A DNA stretch of 26,965 nt from Candidatus Hydrogenedentota bacterium. GTDB taxonomy: Bacteria; Hydrogenedentota; Hydrogenedentia; Hydrogenedentales; SLHB01. The stretch spans positions 1-26,965 of the forward strand of contig SLSB01000135.1 in assembly GCA_007130675.1 (NCBI GenBank), in the 5' to 3' direction. Below the pieces are notes generated by a model. The model saw only the letters and a list, made by a program, of their open reading frames with translations. It was not told where the DNA came from and made no database searches. The translations under genes and the position numbers were made by a program. Below are positions 7,434-14,509 of the stretch, in pieces. The first letter of the stretch is position 1; each line of letters opens with the position of its first letter.

Positions 7434-8225
7434 CTATCGTTTGACGTTGTTTGCCGTTTGGAGCATTTCATCGGAGGTCTGCACGAGTTTTGAGCTGGCC
7501 TCATACGCGCGCTGTGCGATGATCAACTGGATGATCTCTTCCACCACTTGCACGTTCGAGTTCTCGAGAAACCCCTGTTCGATGAATCCGAGTCCATCTT
7601 CGCCCGGTTGCCCAAGGTTGGGCACGCCCGAAGCCTCGGTCTCGAGCAGCAAATTGCGCCCGAGGCGCGCATCGAGCCCTGCCGGGTTCAGGAACCGTGC
7701 CAATTGGATTTGCCCGACGTTTACTTCAGCGGCTTGCCCCGGAACTCTGACGGACACGGTGCCGTCCGAGTTAAACGTGATTTTTGAGTGGTCATCCGGG
7801 ATGGTAATTCCCGGATTGAGCGGAAAACCATCGACCGTCTGGATGGTGCCGTCATTATTGAGCTTAAAGCTGCCGTCGCGGGTATAGGCGATTGTGCCAT
7901 CGGGGAGGTCAATCTGAAAGAATCCGTCGCCCTCGATGACCAAATCCAGCTCGTTGCCTGTCTGGATCATGTTGCCCTGGGTAAAAAGCTTGGCGATGGA
8001 TGCCGGGCGCACCCCGTGGCCCACCTGAATGCCCTCGGGAATGGTTGCGCCGGTGACGGTCTCGGTACCTGCGGGTTGCAACGTCTCGTAGAGCAGGTCC
8101 TGGAAATTTACACGGCTTTTCTTAAACCCCGTGGTGTTGACGTTGGCCAGATTGTGGGCGATGGTGTCGACATTCAGTTGCTGGGCGATCATCCCCGTGG
8201 CGGACGTAAATAATGCGCGGATCAT
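7434..8225 (-). CDS. flgG: Flagellar distal rod protein FlgG
   Basis: This 263-residue protein has the rod/hook family signature at both ends: N-terminal IAHNLANVNTTGFK (about residues 22-35), and a C-terminal helix QVVEEIIQLIIAQRAYEASS ending in MLQTANNVKR. The TTGFK variant and the length fit FlgG, the distal rod that spans the P- and L-rings. A middle segment, GDGFFQIDLPDG, is also characteristic. It is secreted by the flagellar type III system without a cleaved signal. GAGGAGGAG lies 5 nt before the ATG, the strongest ribosome site in the operon, fitting the high copy number needed. It follows flgF by 17 bp. Confidence 0.95.
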   Translation of the reverse strand: MIRALFTSATGMIAQQLNVDTIAHNLANVNTTGFKKSRVNFQDLLYETLQPAGTETVTGATIPEGIQVGHGVRPASIAKLFTQGNMIQTGNELDLVIEGDGFFQIDLPDGTIAYTRDGSFKLNNDGTIQTVDGFPLNPGITIPDDHSKITFNSDGTVSVRVPGQAAEVNVGQIQLARFLNPAGLDARLGRNLLLETEASGVPNLGQPGEDGLGFIEQGFLENSNVQVVEEIIQLIIAQRAYEASSKLVQTSDEMLQTANNVKR

Positions 8226-8242
8226 CGAAACTCCTCCTCACC

Positions 8243-9001
8243 CTAGACCGGCATGGCCACTTCGTTTATGAGACGGCCCATCGTATCGTCGATGGCCGTG
8301 ATCACTCGTTGGTTTGCCTCGTAGGCGCGCGCGCCGAGCATCATCTGCACCATTTCGGCGGGCACTTGCACATTCGATAACTCGATGGACTTATGCAAGA
8401 CGCGCGTATTGGCGGCTGGTGCAGAGCGCTCGATAGCGTCTTCCGAGGCTTCGTAGAGATTGAACCCCACGCGGGTCAGCATGTGTGGGTCTTCGAACTC
8501 GACCACGCGAATCTGGGCAACAAACAACCCCTGGCTGAATACATTGCCTTCGTCATCGATCTTAATGCCACCCCCGCTGACATCAATGCCGCCCCCGGCA
8601 GCCGCTTGCACCTGATAGCCGTCGGCAGTGGTGAGCAGACCATCGGCGTCGATGGCCAGTTTGCCATTGCGGGTGAAGCGCTCGCCTTGCGGCGTTTCGA
8701 TGCCAATGAAGCCCGGACCGTGAAGCGCGATATTCAGCGGGTCTTCGGTGCCGGTGATATTTCCGTTCTGCACGTCGGTAAACGTCTCGACGAGCCTCTG
8801 GCCGCCGCCGGGCGCGCGCTCGGCGTTAAGCCGGAAGGGATGCCGCATACGGTGCAGCAGAATATCGTTAAAGCCTTTGTGCACCGGCACGTGACGGCGG
8901 AATCCCGGCGTCGCGGCATTGGCGATGTTGTTGGCAATGACCTCGTGGCGGCGTTCCAAGCCGACCATTCCCGAAGCGGCCGAGTACAAGCCCTTAATCA
9001 T
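8243..9001 (-). CDS. flgF: Flagellar proximal rod protein FlgF
   Basis: This 252-residue rod-family protein has N-terminal MIKGLYSAASGM and ANNIANAATPGFR, and a C-terminal ELSNVQVPAEMVQMMLGARAYEANQR. It is closely related to the next gene but more divergent, with a shorter core, as expected for FlgF. Together FlgF and FlgG build the rod inside the periplasm. It is the first gene of the operon. GAGGGAAG directly precedes the ATG at 9001, and a sigma54 promoter lies about 190 bp upstream. A second FlgG-type protein is the main alternative name, because FlgF and FlgG are hard to separate by eye. Confidence 0.88.
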   Translation of the reverse strand: MIKGLYSAASGMVGLERRHEVIANNIANAATPGFRRHVPVHKGFNDILLHRMRHPFRLNAERAPGGGQRLVETFTDVQNGNITGTEDPLNIALHGPGFIGIETPQGERFTRNGKLAIDADGLLTTADGYQVQAAAGGGIDVSGGGIKIDDEGNVFSQGLFVAQIRVVEFEDPHMLTRVGFNLYEASEDAIERSAPAANTRVLHKSIELSNVQVPAEMVQMMLGARAYEANQRVITAIDDTMGRLINEVAMPV

Positions 9002-9184
9002 CTTCCCTCTTCCCCTTACTGTTCCGTGGGCCCTTATCCCGTTGAACCCGTGTACCGCCGGGATGGCCTGGCACCGGCGTTTGGCAACAACTCGAAATCA
9101 GGAACGCTGTATGGGCACCGCTCCCAAATGCCAGGCCACCCGCAATGGGGCACACAGCGGCATTCACTGCCGCCAGCTGGTGGG

Positions 9185-9200
9185 AGCAAGGCATGTGCCA
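9185..9200 (-). promoter_or_regulatory. Sigma54 (RpoN) -24/-12 promoter of the flg operon
   Basis: On the minus strand the sequence reads TGGCAC-ATGCC-TTGCT, an exact match to the RpoN consensus TGGCAC-N5-TTGC(A/T), with the invariant GG and GC at the required spacing. Transcription would start near 9174, about 170 nt upstream of flgF. Sigma54 control of rod, hook and ring genes is established in many flagellated bacteria and needs an AAA+ activator (FlrC/FleQ/FlbD type), not encoded in this window. Confidence 0.85.
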
Positions 9201-9509
9201 ACGCATCTGGGGCGGACGTGCTCTCGCAAATGATTGATAATCCGTGTGTTAAGGCTGGGCTCGTGCGTTTTGCCGGGCAATTCGCGCAAGCAAATCTTGC
9301 CGGGAAGCGGCACATTCTGCAGGGCAGGCGGGGCGCACGACGTTGGCTACCCTCAACCCCCAAAGGTAGTTCAAGGAGGCTTAGGCCGTGTTCTTGGGCA
9401 GAAATCCGAATGAGGTTTGCCTTACGCGGTGGGCGAGTCCCGTCACACTCAGGGCATTTGCTGAACCCGACGATAACACGATGGGGATGTTCGAAACTGC
9501 CTTGGAGGA

Positions 9510-9530
9510 CACGCAAGATCGTTTTGCGTG
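9510..9530 (-). terminator. Hairpin downstream of the kinase gene, possible terminator
   Basis: CACGCAA (9510-9516) and TTGCGTG (9524-9530) form a perfect 7-bp stem with a 7-nt loop, about 45 nt after the kinase stop codon. No U-tract follows on the minus strand. It would separate the gatCAB-rsfS-kinase operon from the flagellar promoter downstream. Confidence 0.4.
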
Positions 9531-9572
9531 AGGCTCACATGCTTGCCCATAAGAAGCCGTGACGCATCCGGG

Positions 9573-10412
9573 TTAGATGCGGCTGCGCCCGATGTCCGAC
9601 ATGCGTATCCGCAGTTCGTCGCAGCTCTCGAAACGCTTCTCGGGATCCTTGTTCATCATGCGTATGATAATGTCGCCGAGGTCTCTGGGGCACCGCGAGT
9701 TCACCTCGGACGGATGGTCGGGCATCACATTGACATGGCACTCGTACAATCGCTGGAGGTTATCCACCGGAAACGGTACTCTCCCCGTGAACATCAGAAA
9801 GAAAGTTGCGCCCAGCGAGTAAATGTCGCTTTTTGAGGTCGCCCGCTCGCCTCGGATAATCTCGGGCGAAACATACATGGGCGTTACCTGCTCCTTGAGG
9901 CCGGAGTCGAGCAAGGTAAACAGTTTTTCGCGCGCCAGCGAGTAGTCCGTCAATTTGGCGATGCCTTTTCGGGTAAACAAGATATTGGCGGGCTTGACGT
10001 CATGGTGAATGAAGCCCCGATCGTGAATATATTGCAACCCGTTGCACACTTGTGCAACTACGACCATGCGCTCTTGCAGGTTCCAGGGGCGGTTGTCGAT
10101 GTACCATCGCAAATCCGGGCCGTCGACATACTCTTGCACCAGGCAGTGGCCCTCATTGCCTGAGATAAATTCAAAAATTCTGACCACATTGTTATGGTCG
10201 AATCTCTTGAACTGTTTCACACTCTTCGAAAGCTCGCGAACATGTGAGCTATTGCGGAAGAAGTTGGCGTGAAACAGTTTGACCGCGACAATGCTTCCGG
10301 ACTTGGTATCCGCGGCGCGGTACACCGTGCCTGTCCCTCCACGGCCAAGCAGCAGGTCGATTCGAAAGTGATAGAGCTTGTGTCTATCTGGCGGTTCGTG
10401 ACGTAAAGCCAT
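9573..10412 (-). CDS. Bacterial Ser/Thr protein kinase, kinase domain only
   Basis: This 279-residue Hanks-type kinase has all core elements: P-loop GRGGTGTVY (23-31), ATP-anchoring Lys45 in VAVK, catalytic loop HHDVKPAN (136-143) with Asp138 and Asn143, metal Asp156, and SPE in place of APE. Two motifs deviate. HRD is HHD, so this is a non-RD kinase that should not depend on activation-loop phosphorylation in the usual way. DFG is DYS (156-158). The metal and catalytic acids are retained, so activity is likely. There is no transmembrane segment, PASTA or other sensor domain; it is a soluble domain-only kinase. It lies 16 bp after rsfS in the gatCAB-rsfS operon, suggesting substrates in translation or ribosome regulation. 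That link is inference from position. Confidence 0.9.
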   Translation of the reverse strand: MALRHEPPDRHKLYHFRIDLLLGRGGTGTVYRAADTKSGSIVAVKLFHANFFRNSSHVRELSKSVKQFKRFDHNNVVRIFEFISGNEGHCLVQEYVDGPDLRWYIDNRPWNLQERMVVVAQVCNGLQYIHDRGFIHHDVKPANILFTRKGIAKLTDYSLAREKLFTLLDSGLKEQVTPMYVSPEIIRGERATSKSDIYSLGATFFLMFTGRVPFPVDNLQRLYECHVNVMPDHPSEVNSRCPRDLGDIIIRMMNKDPEKRFESCDELRIRMSDIGRSRI

Positions 10413-10428
10413 CTAACTTCCACCCGAA

Positions 10429-10815
10429 TTATTTAGCAAGTCCCAGATCAATTTCGGGGGCGTCGCCCCACAGGCCGTCCAAGTCATAATACTCCCGGGT
10501 CTCTTCGCGAAAAACGTGTACAACAATACTGCCATAGTCGATGAGAATCCACCCGACACCAGGGCGGCCTTCGGAACGCTTTGGCGAAACGCCGACCTGT
10601 TTCATTCCCGCAAGAATCGAATTATAGATTGCTTTTACCTGGGGTTCGCTCGATGCGCTGCACACAACGAACACGTCGGCCATGATGGTCAGGCCGCGCA
10701 AGTCGTAGGCCTTGATGTCCATGGCTTTATGTTTCGCGGCAAGCTCCGCGATGCGCAGCACGTTGGGAAGATAATCCGGTTCGGTTGATTTGGATTTGCG
10801 CACAAGTTTCGCCAA
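10429..10815 (-). CDS. rsfS: Ribosomal silencing factor RsfS
   Basis: This 128-residue protein has the normal length for RsfS (Iojap/DUF143). Typical segments are AYDLRGLTIMADVFVVCSASSEPQVKAI, split across strand and helix at about residues 37-64, then GWILIDYGSIVVHVF and EYYDLDGLWGDAP. RsfS binds ribosomal protein L14 on the large subunit and blocks subunit joining when nutrients are scarce. In many bacteria it lies next to nadD; here it lies between gatB and a kinase. The start is TTG at 10815, with GGGAG about 11 nt upstream. An in-frame GTG four codons later is an alternative. The gap to gatB is 18 bp, so co-transcription is expected. Confidence 0.95.
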   Translation of the reverse strand: MAKLVRKSKSTEPDYLPNVLRIAELAAKHKAMDIKAYDLRGLTIMADVFVVCSASSEPQVKAIYNSILAGMKQVGVSPKRSEGRPGVGWILIDYGSIVVHVFREETREYYDLDGLWGDAPEIDLGLAK

Positions 10816-10833
10816 TGGCTGAAATACTCCCGA

Positions 10834-12264
10834 TTATTTGTTTAACGCTTTGAGTAAGATTTCATTGACCATCTTCGGGTTGGCTTTTCCCTTGGTGGCT
10901 TTCATCACCTGGCCGACGAGAAAGCCCATCGCCTTCTGCTTGCCGTTGCGGAAATCTTCGGCGGGTCCTGGATTATCCGCTACTACGGCGGCTACGATTT
11001 CAACCAGCTCGCTTTCGTCGCTGATCTGCACAAGTCCGCGCGCCTCGACAATGGTCTTGGCTCCCTGGCCGGAATCGAACATTTCGAGTAACACGTCCTT
11101 GGCAATCTTGCCACTGATTGTACCATCATCGATCATGCGAATCATGGCGGCGAGTTCGGCGCTGGCCACCTTGCAGGTTTCGATGGGTAGCCCGGTCTTC
11201 GTGAGCAGGGCCTGCAGGTCGCCCATAATCCAGTTTGCAGCGGGCTTTGGTTTTGCTCCGGCCTGCACCGTAGCCTCGAAATAGTCTGCCATGGCGCGCG
11301 AAGCGGTCAGGACTTCGGCGTCGTAGGGCGACAGCGCGTACTGCTCTTGGAAACGCGCCCACCGTGCCAGAGGCAGCTCGGGAAGCGATTTGCGGATGGT
11401 GTTTTCCCAATCCTCATCGACTGCCAGGGGCACCAAGTCGGGCTCGGGGAAATAGCGGTAGTCGTGGGCGGATTCCTTGCTTCGCTGGGATACCGTGACG
11501 CCGCGATCGGCGTCCCATCCGCGGGTTTCCTGGGTGACCGTTCCGCCTTCGTCCAGAATACGCCGCTGGCGGGCAATCTCATATTCAATGGCTTTGTGGA
11601 CGCCGCTGAACGAGGCCACGTTTTTGACCTCGGTCTTGACGCCGAAGTCAGGCGCGCCCTTTGGGCGGATGCTTACGTTGGCTTCTGCGCGCAGCGAGCC
11701 TTCTTCCATATTGCAGTCGCTGACTTCGATGTATTGAAGTACGCGTTTCAGCGCCGTGAGGTAAGCAAACGCCTCATCCGCACTCGTGATGTCGGGTTCG
11801 GTCACGATCTCGAGTAACGGGACGCCGCTGCGGTTGAAATCCACACCGCTGTCATTGCCGGCCAGGGTATGGACATTCCGGGCGGTATCTTCCTCGAGGT
11901 GTGCCCGGGTAATGCCGATGCGCTTTGTTGTGTCATTGACGGGGACCTCGATCCATCCGTCGTGGCACAGAGGCAGGTCGTATTGGCTGATCTGGTAATT
12001 TTTGGCGAGGTCGGGGTAGAAATAGTTTTTGCGGTCCATTTTCGACCAGCGCGAAATGGTGCAATTCAGCGCCAGGCCGGCCGCCACCGAGAACTCGACG
12101 GCTTTCTTGTTCATGACCGGCAACACGCCCGGCATCCCGAGGCATATCGGGCACACATTGGTGTTCGGCGGGGCGTGGAACTGGGTGCTGCAACCGCAGA
12201 ACGCCTTTGATGCGGTATTCAGTTCCACATGGACTTCCATCCCGATGACAGCTTCGTATTCCAT
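10834..12264 (-). CDS. gatB: Asp-tRNA(Asn)/Glu-tRNA(Gln) amidotransferase subunit B
   Basis: This 476-residue protein is full length for GatB. It opens with YEAVIGMEVHVEL and carries the zinc-binding cysteines FCGCS and NVCPICLG in the N-terminal cradle domain, then the LEEDTARNVH and SGVPLLEIVTEPD signatures. The C-terminal 100 residues are the helical YqeY-like tail domain that holds the tRNA. GatB phosphorylates the mischarged Glu or Asp on tRNA and receives ammonia from GatA through a tunnel. It lies 37 bp after gatA. Presence of the complete GatCAB set implies that Gln-tRNA and/or Asn-tRNA is made by the indirect route in this organism. Confidence 0.97.
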   Translation of the reverse strand: MEYEAVIGMEVHVELNTASKAFCGCSTQFHAPPNTNVCPICLGMPGVLPVMNKKAVEFSVAAGLALNCTISRWSKMDRKNYFYPDLAKNYQISQYDLPLCHDGWIEVPVNDTTKRIGITRAHLEEDTARNVHTLAGNDSGVDFNRSGVPLLEIVTEPDITSADEAFAYLTALKRVLQYIEVSDCNMEEGSLRAEANVSIRPKGAPDFGVKTEVKNVASFSGVHKAIEYEIARQRRILDEGGTVTQETRGWDADRGVTVSQRSKESAHDYRYFPEPDLVPLAVDEDWENTIRKSLPELPLARWARFQEQYALSPYDAEVLTASRAMADYFEATVQAGAKPKPAANWIMGDLQALLTKTGLPIETCKVASAELAAMIRMIDDGTISGKIAKDVLLEMFDSGQGAKTIVEARGLVQISDESELVEIVAAVVADNPGPAEDFRNGKQKAMGFLVGQVMKATKGKANPKMVNEILLKALNK

Positions 12265-12301
12265 CTCGTCCGATTCCTAGCCGGCGCAAAGCGCCCGTTG
12301 T

Positions 12302-13771
12302 CTACGCGATGTGTGGAATGTCGACATCGACATCGCGGTGTTGTTCGTATGCATGACCGACGTGCAGAACGGTCTCCTCGTCGAATGGTTTGCCGAGAAT
12401 TTGCAACCCCACTGGCAGGCCCGATTCGGTAAATCCGCATGGCATGCTCATGCCGGGAATGCTGGCGAGGTTGACCGAGATTGTGTAGATATCGCTCAGG
12501 TACATCTCGAGCGGGTCGGCCGTCTTTTCGTCCAGTTTAAACGCGGGGGTCGGGGAGGTAGGCGTCAGAATCACGTCGCACTGCTCGAATGCCTTCTGAA
12601 AATCCTGCCGGATAAGTGTGCGCACCTTCTGTGCCTTCAGATAGTACGCGTCGTAATAGCCGCTCGATAAGACGTAGGTGCCCAGCATGATGCGCCGCTG
12701 CACCTCCGGCCCGAACCCTTGGGTCTTCGAGTTCACATACATCTCTCGCATGTCCTTGATGTCGGGCGAGCGGTAGCCGTAGCGCACCCCGTCGAAACGC
12801 GCCAGATTGGCGCTGGCTTCCGCCGTGCAGATGACGTAGTAGACGGCGACCGCGTAATCCGTATGCGGAAGCGATACCTCGACGACCTTGGCGCCGAGGC
12901 CTTTGATTACCTCGATGGCTGCCTCGACGCGGGCGCGCACGTCGCCGCCGAGGGCGTCGGTATAGTATTCCTTGGGCAGTCCGATGGTAATGTTCGAAAG
13001 GTCAGTGCGCAACGGCTGAGTAAAATCCGGGACCTCGATATCCGAGGAGGTTGAATCGCGCGGGTCTCTTCCGCACAAAACGTTGAGCGCGAGTGCGGTG
13101 TCCTGCATATTGCGTGTAAAGGGGCCGACCTGGTCGAGTGAGGAAGCAAACGCCACCAATCCATATCGGGAAACTCGCCCGTATGTGGGTTTCAGGCCGA
13201 CGCAGCCGCAACAGGCTGCCGGCTGCCGGATCGAGCCGCCGGTGTCGCTGCCCAGCGCGATCGCGCATTCGCCCGCGGCAACCGCCGCCGCCGAACCGCC
13301 GCTCGAACCTCCGGGCACACATTCGAGATTCCAGGGATTACGCGTGACCTGGACCGCCGAGTTCTCGGTGCTCGAGCCCATGGCGAACTCATCCATGTTG
13401 AGTTTTCCAAGAAAGACCGCTCCGGCCGCATGCAGTTTCTCGACGACCGTTGCGTCAAACGGACTCTGGTAGCCCTTCAACATTTTCGAGCAGCACGTGG
13501 TTGTGCCGGTTTTTGTGCAGAACACGTCTTTGAGGCCGATAGGCACACCTGCGAGCGGCCCCGCTTCTTCCCCATTCTTCAATCTCGCATCGACCCTGCT
13601 GGCCTGTTCGCGAGCGTGGTCTTCCCAGACGTCTACATAGGCCTGGACTTTGCCGTCCACGGCTTTGATGCGGTCAAGAAAACTCTCAGTGATCTCGAGG
13701 GCACTGGCTTCGCCGTTGTGCACGGCGTCGCGCAACGCATAGGCGGTCAGCTTGTACCATTCACGGCTCAT
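12302..13771 (-). CDS. gatA: Asp-tRNA(Asn)/Glu-tRNA(Gln) amidotransferase subunit A
   Basis: This 489-residue amidase-signature enzyme supplies ammonia by hydrolysing glutamine. The catalytic triad is visible: Lys81 in GVPIGLKD, cis-Ser156 in the glycine/serine loop GGSSGGS (154-160), and nucleophile Ser180 in SDTGGSIRQPA. The segment CCGCVGLKPTYGRVSRYG and the C-terminal LPVGLQILGKPFDE are also family hallmarks. GGGAG lies 6 nt before the ATG at 13771. It lies between gatC and gatB, the classical gatCAB order, with gaps of 48 and 37 bp. Confidence 0.97.
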   Translation of the reverse strand: MSREWYKLTAYALRDAVHNGEASALEITESFLDRIKAVDGKVQAYVDVWEDHAREQASRVDARLKNGEEAGPLAGVPIGLKDVFCTKTGTTTCCSKMLKGYQSPFDATVVEKLHAAGAVFLGKLNMDEFAMGSSTENSAVQVTRNPWNLECVPGGSSGGSAAAVAAGECAIALGSDTGGSIRQPAACCGCVGLKPTYGRVSRYGLVAFASSLDQVGPFTRNMQDTALALNVLCGRDPRDSTSSDIEVPDFTQPLRTDLSNITIGLPKEYYTDALGGDVRARVEAAIEVIKGLGAKVVEVSLPHTDYAVAVYYVICTAEASANLARFDGVRYGYRSPDIKDMREMYVNSKTQGFGPEVQRRIMLGTYVLSSGYYDAYYLKAQKVRTLIRQDFQKAFEQCDVILTPTSPTPAFKLDEKTADPLEMYLSDIYTISVNLASIPGMSMPCGFTESGLPVGLQILGKPFDEETVLHVGHAYEQHRDVDVDIPHIA

Positions 13772-13819
13772 ACATTACTCCCGGCAAGTGGGTCCGCACG
13801 CGGCAACCCCTGGGCTGCA

Positions 13820-14128
13820 TTATTGTTCCAAGATCCTGGGCACGAGAAAATACTCGCCATCGGTCCTCGGGGCGTTGCGGAGCGCGTCCCCGCGCTCCAA
13901 GGAAGGTTGGATCTCGTCGTCACGATATACGTTAATCATCTCTTGAGCATACATCATGGGCTCGATGTTATCGGTATCCAGCTCGTTCAGCTTGTCCATA
14001 TAAGCCAGGATGTCGCCCATCTCGCCAGCCAAGCGCTCTTTCGTAGCGTCATCCAACTCCAACTGGGCCAATCCAGTGACATATTCGACGTCTTCTCTTG
14101 TAATCTTTGCCACGACTGTCATCCCCAT
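13820..14128 (-). CDS. gatC: Asp-tRNA(Asn)/Glu-tRNA(Gln) amidotransferase subunit C
   Basis: This protein of about 102 residues is the small belt-like subunit that wraps around GatA and GatB and stabilises the complex. It shows the GatC pattern ITREDVEYVTGLAQLEL, MGDILAYMDKLNELDTDNIEPM and the C-terminal LRNAPRTDGEYFLVPRILE. The start is uncertain: ATG 14128, ATG 14122 and GTG 14113 are all in frame and none has a good Shine-Dalgarno spacing. A much longer in-frame extension upstream has no GatC-like sequence and crosses the promoter region, so it is rejected. It heads the gatCAB-rsfS-kinase operon. Confidence 0.92.
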   Translation of the reverse strand: MGMTVVAKITREDVEYVTGLAQLELDDATKERLAGEMGDILAYMDKLNELDTDNIEPMMYAQEMINVYRDDEIQPSLERGDALRNAPRTDGEYFLVPRILEQ

Positions 14129-14163
14129 GAATGTTGCACATCTTAAAACTACAACAAGGAACG

Positions 14164-14172
14164 ATCGTATCA
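14164..14172 (-). promoter_or_regulatory. Candidate extended -10 promoter for gatC
   Basis: On the minus strand TGATACGAT provides a TGn extension plus TACGAT (-10). No good -35 is visible 17 bp upstream, as is usual for extended -10 promoters. The start would be near 14157, leaving a leader of about 30 nt before gatC. Confidence 0.4.
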
Positions 14173-14229
14173 CACGGGGCCGTGCGGATTCCACGAAATG
14201 AGGGATTTGATAAACGCATTGGCATTTTC

Positions 14230-14258
14230 TTGCGTTACGTTTTCTTGCGGAGTATACT
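14230..14258 (+). promoter_or_regulatory. Sigma70 promoter of the rnf-nifJ operon
   Basis: TTGCGT (14230-14235), a 17-bp spacer and TATACT (14253-14258) make a strong match to the sigma70 consensus. Transcription would begin near 14265 and run into rnfB after a leader of about 245 nt. It is divergent from the gatC promoter. Confidence 0.65.
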
Positions 14259-14509
14259 TCAATTGTGCCTTCTTTCACGAAATCGGGTGAAGGAGGTGAG
14301 AAAGGCGGAGGGACGAAGTTGCACTGTTCCTCTAAGTTGTTGTAGGCTCTAATCCTACCGCGCGGCTTCATGAAAGTATGTATTGCGCGCGCGAGGGCTG
14401 TCTCATAGCCTTGTAAGGCGAATGCGGGAGCCGCACGATGTTGCCGCTGCGCCGAAAATTCGCAGTCCCGCAGAGCTGCAATAACAATCACACGAGCAGA
14501 GGAAGGCGA
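14259..14509 (+). other. Long 5' leader of the rnf operon
   Basis: About 245 nt lie between the predicted transcription start and rnfB. The leader contains a near-perfect Shine-Dalgarno (AAGGAGGTGAG at 14290-14300) with no convincing gene after it, and a short hairpin (AGGGCT/AGCCTT around 14394-14412). No known riboswitch class was recognised by eye. It may carry a leader peptide, a small RNA or a regulatory structure, or may simply be untranslated. Confidence 0.4.

Larger units (their letters stand above)
9002..9572 (-). other. 571-bp control region upstream of the flagellar operon
   Basis: No convincing gene. The stretch holds the sigma54 promoter at 9185-9200, a leader of about 170 nt between it and flgF, and a hairpin near the end of the kinase gene. 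The about 300 bp upstream of the promoter (9210-9510) would be the place for activator-binding sites of an RpoN-dependent regulator, but I recognise none. A minus-strand open frame here (about 160 residues, with one CxxC pair) crosses the promoter and is not called as a gene. Confidence 0.55.

Noticed and set aside
5837..7444. 535-residue plus-strand open frame opposite flgH and flgA
   Set aside because: It is antisense to two clearly identified flagellar genes and has no protein-like features of its own.
9069..9085. Plus-strand TGGCAC followed by TTTGGC, resembling a second sigma54 site
   Set aside because: The GC element is two bases too far from the GG element, and no plus-strand gene lies downstream.
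9034..9516. Minus-strand open frame of about 160 residues with a CPEC motif
   Set aside because: It crosses the sigma54 promoter of the flagellar operon, has only one CxxC pair and otherwise Pro/Arg-rich sequence without a recognisable fold. It could be a decayed gene, but nothing supports expression.
14220..14233. Sigma54-like sequence TGGCA-N5-TTGC upstream of rnfB
   Set aside because: The spacing between the GG and GC elements is one base too short, which sigma54 does not tolerate. A better sigma70 promoter overlaps it.
14290..14352. Possible leader peptide after the strong Shine-Dalgarno in the rnf leader
   Set aside because: The only in-frame starts (GTG inside the SD, or a distant TTG) are badly spaced, and the resulting peptide is not informative. 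It is kept as a finding about the leader, not as a gene.
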